Assembly (NCBI RefSeq): GCF_016278775.1
Contig: NZ_JADQBF010000070.1
Location: 19,123 to 83,122, forward strand
Source: Demequina sp.
Lineage (GTDB): Bacteria; Actinomycetota; Actinomycetes; Actinomycetales; Demequinaceae
Reading direction: 5' to 3'
DNA: 64,000 nucleotides
Shown here: positions 54,207 to 61,411 of the stretch, piece after piece
How the letters are laid out: each line of letters starts with the position of its first letter
How positions within the stretch are numbered: the first letter of the stretch is position 1
Notes under the pieces: generated by a model
What the model was told of the DNA's origin: nothing
Databases searched by the model: none
The model's input: the letters and a program-made list of their open reading frames with translations, nothing else
Position numbers and translations under genes: made by a program

Positions 54207-54443
54207 TCAGGCCACGACGCGGTAGCCGGCGTCGTGCACGGCCCCGTCGATCGCAAATTCGAGTGAGCCCCGGTCCACGGATCCGTCGGGATGGACGGTG
54301 ACCCGTCCGCTTGCCACGTCGATGTCGGCGTCTACGACGCCATCGGTGGCGGACAGTGCCGAACGAACCTTGCTGGCGCAGCCTTCGCATGTCATTCCCT
54401 CGACGGTGACGTCGATGCTGGGGATCTCGTGGGCAGTGGTCAT
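54207..54443 (-). CDS. copZ: Copper chaperone, heavy-metal-associated domain (CopZ)
   Basis: A 78-residue single HMA domain with the metal-binding GMTCEGC motif (Cys19, Cys22). It would carry Cu(I) in the cytosol and hand it to CopA. The ORF track buries it in a long frame; ATG 54443 (MTTAHEIPS) is the true start, with GAGAGGAA upstream. The gene sits between the MerR-type promoter and copA and is the first gene of that operon. Confidence 0.92.
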   Translation of the reverse strand: MTTAHEIPSIDVTVEGMTCEGCASKVRSALSATDGVVDADIDVASGRVTVHPDGSVDRGSLEFAIDGAVHDAGYRVVA

Positions 54444-54497
54444 GACGAAGCGTTCCTCTCTGCGTGCCGGCGATGTGAACCGGGGCGTGAGACCCAC

Positions 54498-54527
54498 GCT
54501 AAACCTTCCCCTGGACTGGAAGGTCAA
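54498..54527 (-). promoter_or_regulatory. MerR/CueR-type promoter of copZ-copA
   Basis: On the minus strand TTGACC (54522-54527) and a weak -10 (TAGCGT or TTAGCG, about 54496-54502) are 19-20 bases apart. That long spacing is the mark of MerR-controlled promoters. The dyad ACCTTCC-N8-GGAAGGT (54503-54524) fills the spacer. The metal-loaded activator would twist the DNA to realign the elements. Confidence 0.8.
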
Positions 54528-54565
54528 GTCCGTCGTCTGACGGGCCCCCGTGGGTACCCCGAGAC

Positions 54566-55024
54566 TCAGGCGAGCGGGAGAAGTCGCTGGTGCGGGGCGG
54601 GCCTGGGCCGCGAGCCCGCCTGGGCCGCAGAGGCGCCGATGACCTGGCAGCGGCCAGGGTCGTTGCAGTGAGCGGGATCCATGGCGGCGGCTCGTTCGGC
54701 CATCGCGCGAAGCTCGTTGCGGGTGGCCAGCAAGCGGTCGATTTGTGCATCGACGTCCGCCAGGTGGCGCGCCAAGAGCTCGCGGGTGTGGCCGCACGTG
54801 GACTCTCCTGCGGCCTTCATGCCGATGATTTCGCCCGCCTCTGCGAGCGTGAGTCCGGCGGCCTGGGCGTCGCGAATGAACCGCAGGCGCTCCACGGCGT
54901 CGTCTTGGTAGTCGCGGTACCCGTTGGTGTGCCGCTCGGGCTCGCTCATGAGCCCGATCTGCTCGTAGTGCCGGATGGTCTTGGTGGTGAGGCCCGTCTG
55001 CTGGGCCAATTCGCCGATGCGCAT
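54566..55024 (-). CDS. MerR family metal-responsive regulator (CueR-like)
   Basis: A 152-residue MerR activator. The winged helix (MRIGELAQQTGLTTKTIRHYEQIGL) takes residues 1-25, the dimerisation helix runs from about 80 to 118, and the effector loop has Cys77, Cys120 and Cys126. Cys120-x5-Cys126 matches the C-terminal metal-binding loop, and the neighbouring copZA genes and the stretched-spacer promoter point to copper. The third cysteine (ESTCGH) resembles the Zn/Cd/Pb subtype, so the metal is not certain. It lies just upstream of its target operon on the same strand. Confidence 0.9.
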   Translation of the reverse strand: MRIGELAQQTGLTTKTIRHYEQIGLMSEPERHTNGYRDYQDDAVERLRFIRDAQAAGLTLAEAGEIIGMKAAGESTCGHTRELLARHLADVDAQIDRLLATRNELRAMAERAAAMDPAHCNDPGRCQVIGASAAQAGSRPRPAPHQRLLPLA

Positions 55025-55137
55025 CGTCCCAGTCTACGTCAACGTTCCAGCGCGCTGGAACCCTTGCCGAGCGGTTTCGGCGGACACGGTGCCACCCTCG
55101 CCCCGCAGGCACCTGCACCCCGGCCTAGCCTGGTGCC

Positions 55138-55839
55138 ATGCGCACCTCACCCCGCAAGATCGGCCTGCTCGGCGGCATCACATGGCATTCCACCCTTGAG
55201 TACGAGCGTCTCATTCACGAGGGCGTCGCCGATGCCCTCCCTGGTCAGACGGCCGATCTCACGATCCGCCACTACAACTTCGGCGAGATCGCGGATCTCC
55301 AGGCGGCGGGCGACTGGGACGGGTTGGGCCGCCGATTCGCCGCGGACGCGCAATGGCTCGTCTCAGGTGGGGCGGAGGCCGTGCTCATTTGCGCCAACAC
55401 CATGCACGTTGTCGCACCCGCGGTCGAGGACGCGGTAAGTGTGCCCGTGATTCACATGGTCGACGAGACGGCGAAGGCCATCCGCGCGTCTGGCCTCGAC
55501 ACCGTCGCCCTGCTGGGGACAGGCTTCACCATGCGCATGCCGTTCTACCGAGATCGCATGGCGCAACACGGCATCACCACGATGGTGCCGGACGAGCCCG
55601 ACTTGCAGGCGATCCACGACCTCGTCTACACCGAGCTTGCGCGCGGCATCGTCAGCCAGGAGGGCCGCAATCTGGCACGCCGCGTCACCACCGACATCCT
55701 CGCGCGCGGAGCCCAAGGCGTCATTGCAGGCTGCACCGAGATCCCGATGGTCATGACGGCAGACGACGTCGACGTGCCCTACTTCGACGCCCTCGCGGTG
55801 CACGCCCAAGCAGCCGTCGAGTTCGCGCTGGCGGAGTAA
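55138..55839 (+). CDS. Aspartate/glutamate racemase family protein
   Basis: A 233-residue protein of the Asp/Glu racemase superfamily, in which two cysteines act as acid and base. Both are present in their contexts: CANTMH (about residue 85) and GCTEI (about residue 200). The typical opening GGMSWEST is GGITWHST here, so the substrate pocket may differ. It could racemise aspartate or glutamate or an unusual amino acid. It starts at ATG 55138, only 113 bases from the divergent MerR gene. Confidence 0.85.
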   Translation: MRTSPRKIGLLGGITWHSTLEYERLIHEGVADALPGQTADLTIRHYNFGEIADLQAAGDWDGLGRRFAADAQWLVSGGAEAVLICANTMHVVAPAVEDAVSVPVIHMVDETAKAIRASGLDTVALLGTGFTMRMPFYRDRMAQHGITTMVPDEPDLQAIHDLVYTELARGIVSQEGRNLARRVTTDILARGAQGVIAGCTEIPMVMTADDVDVPYFDALAVHAQAAVEFALAE

Positions 55840-55963
55840 GACACGGCGAAACGGCGCGTCACCGCACAATCCGGATTCTTTCCCCGGGGCTCGCTCCCTC
55901 TGTACGGCAACGAAATCCCGGTCTATCGTGATTCTCACACGTACGAGGTGAGGGGGTCTCGGA

Positions 55964-58102
55964 GTGACACTGCCGCCGCGCGTTGTCCCCCCGTCCCAGG
56001 CCGCGATTCCAGGCTGGTGCCAACGCGACCAGATGGCCGCGAGCCACTTGGTCGCTCATGACGCCTTGCGCCGCGGCCCCGACGAACGCGCCCGGATGCT
56101 GCGGCGCATCGGCATCCGCAGAATCGTGTGGGACTGGCGCGAAGAACACCTTGGTGCCTTCGATGCCGAACTCGACGCGCTACGCCGTCACCAGGTGGCG
56201 CTGTCGGGCATGTGGACTCCGCTGCCCATGCCCGCGTTCGAAGAGCCCGACTACGCCAGCCGATTCGGCGTCGTCCCTATGGCGATCAAGACCCTCATCA
56301 CTGAAGCCGCGCGCCGGGGCTACGCCCCTGATCTGTGGACCCAGATTGGGTTCGGCCAGGCGGGCGCCCAGGTGCCCCTGTCCAACCAAGCTCATCAGGC
56401 GGAGGTGAACCGCGCCGCCGACCACCTCGCGGGGCTCGCTCGCCTGGCCAGGGGTCACGGCATGTGTGTGGTGCTGACCAACCACGGTGGATGGGCAGGG
56501 GAGCCGCGCACGCTCGTGGGTGTGGTGCAGGAGCTCGCACGCCGCGGGCTAGGCAACGTGGGGATTGGCTTCAGGCTTCAGCACGCGCACCACCTGATCG
56601 CTGACCTCGACCACCACATCAAGACGATGGAAGAGCACTTGGTGGCATTCATGCTGAGCGGCGCCGACGCCGGGGCCGAGTTGAGCGGCCGCGTCATCCT
56701 TCCCTTTGGGGCAGGCAGCAGGGACCGCTGGGTGACGCATGCGCTGCTGGAGTCTGGCTGGCGTGGCCAGTTGGTGATTCACGCGGTGGGCCAGGACGAC
56801 TCAGAGGCGCGACTCTTGGACAGCCTCGACGGGTGGGAGTGGTCGGTCGATCGCTTCCTCAGGCACCCGCGGCCACGCCCAGTGCCGAGGATCCTGGAGC
56901 CCACGTGGCCTCCCAACGCCGCGTGGACGGGCAGGGCCGTCGCCCCCACCCGAGCCGAACGCACGGTCCGCGCGGACGCCGTTCTTGCGGCTCAGGCAAC
57001 TGCCGCAGTCTCGGCTGCTACGGTCGCCACTGCCGCGGACCCGGCCGTTCCCAGGGCCGCGGCGGCGCAACCGGCCCCGGCGAGTCCCGACACCCACGTG
57101 CCGGGACCCCATGTGCCGACGCCCTACGGTCAACGTGCGCCAGAACGGCAGCCCGCACGCACCGAGTCCACGGCAGCGTACTTTCGCGCTCCGAATGCCG
57201 CGCCTCCACGACCTCCCGCCACGCCCCCGCTACCGCCCGCTGCGCCCTCGCCACCTCCCGCCGTGGACCTCGGCCCCACGCGCAGGCAGCGGCGTGCCGA
57301 GCGCGAGGAGGGTGAACGCACGGCTCGCGAGGCCACGAAGGCGGCGCGCAACGCCCAGCGCGAGGCCGCGCGGGGGCCAGAGCGCATCGGCCACCGTGAC
57401 GTGCGCATCATCGCCCCGGATCCGTACACGGGGGCCATCCACGCGCTGTTGCTCCACCTCGAGGACGCGGGCTTCACCGGTGCACCCAGGTCCTTCGGTT
57501 GGGACGACAAGGGACGCCACCTCGTCGAGTTCGTGCCAGGCACCAGAGCCGACCACCCCAAGGCGCCGGAGGCAGTGCTGGACCCGGCGCGCATCGGCCG
57601 CTTCATGAGCGACATGCACGACGCCCTCGAGAGCTTCGAGCCGCCTGACTACGCGCTGTGGTTCGACGGGCTGCCTCCGCCAGGCGGAGACCTCATCGTG
57701 CACCACGACATCGCTCCGTCGAACATCGTGGTGCGCGCCGACGGCACCCTGGTCGCAATCGATTGGGACGCCGCTGGCCCCGGCACGCGGCTGTGGGATT
57801 TGGCGTACGCCGCGCACGCCTTCACCCCCCTGTACCAGGCCGACGCCGACCTGGCACACGCGTCGCGGCGGCTGCGGGGCTTGGTGGACGGCTACGGCCT
57901 GGACGACGCGCATCGCAAGCAGTTGGTGCCGCTACTCGCGATGCGGTCTCAACGCATGTACGAGTACCTGGACAAGATGCGCGCCACCGGCGTTTCGCCG
58001 TGGACCGACCTGTGGGACAGGGGCATCGGGACGGTGTGGAAGGCCGACGCGCAATGGATTCGCGATCACTCTGACGTGTGGGAACGGGCGCTACTGAGCT
58101 AG
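55964..58102 (+). CDS. Fusion: TIM-barrel isomerase-like domain plus APH-type phosphotransferase
   Basis: A 712-residue two-domain protein. Residues about 35-300 look like the xylose-isomerase-like TIM barrel (AP endonuclease 2 fold): RRIVWDWREEHL, VVLTNHGGWAGEP, VGIGFRLQHAHH and LPFGAGSRDRW. Where metal-binding homologues have Asp in the strand before the His, it has Gln, so catalysis may be lost or altered. A Pro/Ala-rich linker (about 315-455) and a charged helix (TRRQRRAEREEGERTAREAT) follow. Residues about 480-712 are an aminoglycoside-phosphotransferase-like kinase with VHHDIAPSN (catalytic Asp582) and IDWDAAGPGTRLWDLAYAAH. GTG 55964 is the start. I know no named protein with this architecture. 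Confidence 0.8.
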   Translation: MTLPPRVVPPSQAAIPGWCQRDQMAASHLVAHDALRRGPDERARMLRRIGIRRIVWDWREEHLGAFDAELDALRRHQVALSGMWTPLPMPAFEEPDYASRFGVVPMAIKTLITEAARRGYAPDLWTQIGFGQAGAQVPLSNQAHQAEVNRAADHLAGLARLARGHGMCVVLTNHGGWAGEPRTLVGVVQELARRGLGNVGIGFRLQHAHHLIADLDHHIKTMEEHLVAFMLSGADAGAELSGRVILPFGAGSRDRWVTHALLESGWRGQLVIHAVGQDDSEARLLDSLDGWEWSVDRFLRHPRPRPVPRILEPTWPPNAAWTGRAVAPTRAERTVRADAVLAAQATAAVSAATVATAADPAVPRAAAAQPAPASPDTHVPGPHVPTPYGQRAPERQPARTESTAAYFRAPNAAPPRPPATPPLPPAAPSPPPAVDLGPTRRQRRAEREEGERTAREATKAARNAQREAARGPERIGHRDVRIIAPDPYTGAIHALLLHLEDAGFTGAPRSFGWDDKGRHLVEFVPGTRADHPKAPEAVLDPARIGRFMSDMHDALESFEPPDYALWFDGLPPPGGDLIVHHDIAPSNIVVRADGTLVAIDWDAAGPGTRLWDLAYAAHAFTPLYQADADLAHASRRLRGLVDGYGLDDAHRKQLVPLLAMRSQRMYEYLDKMRATGVSPWTDLWDRGIGTVWKADAQWIRDHSDVWERALLS

Positions 58103-59107
58103 CGTCTCGGAGCCAGGGATCCACCAGCCTGCCTCATCAAGCACCTGCCGCGCCACGTCTTCTCGCGCCACCGAGTCGGTGGCGACCACGCCGTCGTCGA
58201 GGTCGAGGCTCTCCAGAATCTCGTCCAGTTCCCTGGAGCGCTCGAGCCCGAACTCTCGCCAGCGACCGGCCGGCTCTCGCGCGGTGATGCGTTCCGTCCG
58301 AGTCTCCTCTGTGGCCGTCACCCGCACCACGGAGACCTGCGCCGGCCCCGCCCGGCTCGCGAAGGCGCGCGCATAGCGGTCGCGGTCGTCCGGATCCTCG
58401 ACCACTCTGGCCACCACGATGCACCCGTAGCCGCGTGCGCGATAGATCGGCGCGAGGGCAGCGAGTCCCAGCAACAGCAAGTGTTGTTGGTAGGGGTCGT
58501 TCGACGGCTCTGGCCTGGCCTGGCACAGGGCGTCGGCGTCGATGAAGGCGACCCGCACGCCCGCGTCGCCCAGCACGTCAGTGATGGCACACGCCGTGGC
58601 CGTCTTGCCAGCGCCCACGGCGCCATTGACCACGAGCAGCCGCGTGGGCAGCGCCTTGGCCATACAGATCGATCGCGGATCGTCGGCGTAGGTGCCGTAC
58701 GGGGGAATGCGTGCATAGCCGATGCCTGCATACAGGGCGACCGCCTCTGGCTGGGCCTCGCCGGTCTCCAACACAAGCCGGGTGGCACCCACGCGGAAGG
58801 CCGCGCGTTCGATCGCGCCCATCATCACCCTGGCGTGGCCGTGGCCGCGGTGCTCCGGACGCACGTACAGTCTCTTGATCTCGACGGTTCCCGGGCTGTC
58901 AGGGTGGTGGCCGGACCACCGCAGCAAGGTGGTGCCGACGGGCTCCCCCGCCTCCGTGAGCGCCAAGAGCACCAGGATCACCCCGTCTGGCCTGACGGGC
59001 GACTGGATCTCGGGCTCGCCGTAGCGATGCTCCAGTTCGGCGTCGAGTTCTTGCCACAGCGCGACAGCCCGCGAGTCGTCCATGCGCACTGACTGCACCG
59101 AGATCAT
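58091..59107 (-). CDS. Fusion: GNAT acetyltransferase plus P-loop kinase domain
   Basis: A 338-residue two-domain protein. Residues 1-150 form a GNAT N-acetyltransferase with the acetyl-CoA loop RPEHRGHGHA (83-92). Residues 155-338 are a P-loop kinase-like ATPase with GAVGAGKT (162-169), an Asp-rich Walker B-type VAFIDAD, and a late ERITAREPAGRW region like small-molecule or toxin kinases. The two activities in one chain suggest modification of a common small molecule, perhaps detoxification, but the substrate is unknown. It overlaps the end of the upstream fusion gene by 12 bases, tail to tail. Confidence 0.83.
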   Translation of the reverse strand: MISVQSVRMDDSRAVALWQELDAELEHRYGEPEIQSPVRPDGVILVLLALTEAGEPVGTTLLRWSGHHPDSPGTVEIKRLYVRPEHRGHGHARVMMGAIERAAFRVGATRLVLETGEAQPEAVALYAGIGYARIPPYGTYADDPRSICMAKALPTRLLVVNGAVGAGKTATACAITDVLGDAGVRVAFIDADALCQARPEPSNDPYQQHLLLLGLAALAPIYRARGYGCIVVARVVEDPDDRDRYARAFASRAGPAQVSVVRVTATEETRTERITAREPAGRWREFGLERSRELDEILESLDLDDGVVATDSVAREDVARQVLDEAGWWIPGSETLAQ

Positions 59108-59208
59108 GAGCCGAGCGTATCGCCGCCTCCAGGGGAATAGTGGGTCTTGCGGTCCGGTTCTTCATCCGGATGATGACGTGTCAACGAGTGGTGTGGAAGG
59201 ATGCGGCC

Positions 59209-60249
59209 GTGAAGAACATCGGCTTCCTGTCGTTTGGGTGGTACTCCAAGGCACCAGGCTCGAAGGTGCGGACACCGGCGGACCTGATGCACGACACGAT
59301 CGCGCTGGCAGAGGCCGCGGAGGACGCGGGGATGGACGGCGCGTGGATCCGCATCCACCACTACGACCAGAACATGTCCTCCCCCTTCCCGATGCTCGCG
59401 GCGATGGGTGCGCGCACGTCGCGCGTGGAGCTTGGCACCGGCGTGATCAACATGCGCTACGAGAACCCGTTGTACATGGCGGAGGCCGCCGCGACAGCCG
59501 ACCTCATCGCTGGTGGGCGGCTCCAGCTTGGCGTCTCGCGCGGCTCGCCGGAGGCACCTCTCGATGGTCCCGCGAGCTTCGGCTATCCGCTGCCAGCGGG
59601 GACGACGCCAGCCCAGGACGCCACCGACCGCATCGCGCGCTTTCGGGAGGCCATCTCCGGCGTCGGCATCGCGGAACCGGGCCCGCAGGCGCACGCCATG
59701 CGAGGCCAGATGCTGCCCATCACGCCCCAGTCCCCTGGGCTGAGCGACCGCATCTGGTACGGCGCGGGCAATACGGAGTCCGCGCGGCGGGTGGGCGCAC
59801 TGGGGATGCACCTCATGTCCTCGACCCTGGTGCTCGAGGCCACCGGCGAGCCCCTTGGCGTGGTCCAGGGCAGGCAGCTCGAGGCCTTCAGGGAGTCGTG
59901 GCGCGAGGCCGGTCACGCTGGCGAGCCGCGCGTGAGCGTGTCGCGGTCGATCATGCCGATCATCGACGACGCCACCCGCACCTACTTTGGCCCGCTGCTC
60001 GAGCGCGACACGATGGGCGCGAACCGCGACCAGGTGGGAGAGATCGACAACTCGCTCAGCACCTTCGGCAAGTCCTACGTGGGCGACGTGGACAAGATCG
60101 TGCGCGAACTTCGCGACGACGACGCGGTGATGTCGGCGGACACGGTGCTGGTGACGATTCCGAACCAGTTGGGCGCCGACTTCAACCGCACCACGTTCGA
60201 CGCCCTCGTGGCCGTCCGACAGCAGTTGTCTGGCGCACACTCTGGCTAG
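59209..60249 (+). CDS. LLM-class flavin-dependent oxidoreductase
   Basis: A 346-residue luciferase-like monooxygenase family protein (TIM barrel) that would use reduced FMN and oxygen on an unknown substrate. Typical segments are ADLMHDTIALAEAAEDAGMDGAWIRIHHYD, LGTGVINMRYENPLYMAEAAATADLIAGGRLQLGVSRG and the IWYGAGNTES loop near 195. GTG 59209 (VKNIGFLSFG) is preferred to the track start at 59140, as it begins the fold and GGAAGG lies upstream. It is divergent from the GNAT-kinase gene, 101 bases away. Confidence 0.9.
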   Translation: MKNIGFLSFGWYSKAPGSKVRTPADLMHDTIALAEAAEDAGMDGAWIRIHHYDQNMSSPFPMLAAMGARTSRVELGTGVINMRYENPLYMAEAAATADLIAGGRLQLGVSRGSPEAPLDGPASFGYPLPAGTTPAQDATDRIARFREAISGVGIAEPGPQAHAMRGQMLPITPQSPGLSDRIWYGAGNTESARRVGALGMHLMSSTLVLEATGEPLGVVQGRQLEAFRESWREAGHAGEPRVSVSRSIMPIIDDATRTYFGPLLERDTMGANRDQVGEIDNSLSTFGKSYVGDVDKIVRELRDDDAVMSADTVLVTIPNQLGADFNRTTFDALVAVRQQLSGAHSG

Positions 60250-60258
60250 CAATCCGCG

Positions 60259-61290
60259 CTAGCCCGTGGTGATCGGCCCCGTCTGGACGGCCTCGAAGGC
60301 GGAGCCGGGGATGGCTTTCAGGTCGCCGAGAGCGTCGTCGTCCCAGCGCGCGTCATGCTCGCCTGAGATGTACCAATTCGAGCCGTTGTCGGCCACGATC
60401 ATTCCGAACTCTTTGAGCGCCGTGCAGACGACGCCCGCCTCCGTAGACATCGACGAACAGTCGTACGACGCCTTGAGCCTGAACCGCGCTCCCATCGGCG
60501 GCCTCGTCTGGTCGGTGGACGAGCTCGCAAAGTGGGTGGCCGGGGCAATGTAACCGCGCTGCGAGCGCGACACTGTGAAGCGGAGCGCATGGGGGATGAC
60601 GCCCGCCTGCACCTCGTCATACCGGACAAGACCCGCGAGAACGGGGAGGCCCGCGGCATCAGCCGAGGTCCACCCCGCTGGGCGCAAAGCGTTTGACGAG
60701 AGGTCGAAGACGGCGCCAGAACCCGCCTCCCAGGCCGCGCCGCCTCCCACGGGATAGGCCGACCACATCTCGTAGAGCGTGCAGTCCGACGTGTCGACCA
60801 CGATGACGTGACGGTCGCCTGACGACGAGGCACCACCTTCGATCGGGGCGTTCGTTGGAATCGGGTACGGGCCAGGGTCGGACTCGTCCGCATAGTCGAA
60901 GCTCACCGGCACCTTCGTTTGCCCAGCGCCCACCGTCGTAAACGGAATCCCTATCGGGTCGCCAAGCCAGAAGGTGCCGAAGTCGGGATGGACGTGTCCG
61001 CTCGCGCCGATGCTCGCGACCCAGTCTGCGGAACGCGCATGCACCGGCAACGAGTCCACACGCGTGTTCCACGGGTTGTCGGCAGGGAAGAGTTGGCAGC
61101 CACCCACTGCGGGTCCGCCCGCTTCATACCAAACGGACGAGGCCCTTGCCACCTGTGAAGGAAAGCTCGACGGTGCCAGGTGCACGGAGCCGGGCGCCTG
61201 CTCGTGTGGCGGCGGCGCCGCACAAGCCGTCCCCACCAGCGCCGCGAGCGTAGCCACGACTGGTGTGCGTCGCCTTCGACCACGTCCCAT
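60259..61290 (-). CDS. Secreted lipoprotein, unrecognised family
   Basis: A 343-residue exported protein. A basic N-terminus (MGRGRRRRTP) and a hydrophobic segment end in a lipobox-like VGTAC (Cys23). The mature protein has FPADNPWNTRVDSLPV near residue 70, then VRYDEVQAGVIPHALRFT and a C-terminal GARFRLKASYDCSS...ALKEFGMIVADNGSNWYISG. I have a loose memory of similar secreted actinobacterial and myxobacterial proteins without a named function. It is convergent with the LLM gene (10 bases between stops) and starts 121 bases after the surface protein's stop. Confidence 0.7.
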   Translation of the reverse strand: MGRGRRRRTPVVATLAALVGTACAAPPPHEQAPGSVHLAPSSFPSQVARASSVWYEAGGPAVGGCQLFPADNPWNTRVDSLPVHARSADWVASIGASGHVHPDFGTFWLGDPIGIPFTTVGAGQTKVPVSFDYADESDPGPYPIPTNAPIEGGASSSGDRHVIVVDTSDCTLYEMWSAYPVGGGAAWEAGSGAVFDLSSNALRPAGWTSADAAGLPVLAGLVRYDEVQAGVIPHALRFTVSRSQRGYIAPATHFASSSTDQTRPPMGARFRLKASYDCSSMSTEAGVVCTALKEFGMIVADNGSNWYISGEHDARWDDDALGDLKAIPGSAFEAVQTGPITTG

Positions 61291-61411
61291 GGCTTCACGC
61301 TACGCGTGAGCGAGCATCCGCGCGCGGGCACCGCGAGCGCGTAAGCGAGCGGTGACGCCAGCAGGTCCTTCGCACCCTCCTGGGCATCGGCCGAGCTAGC
61401 GTAGCCGCACC

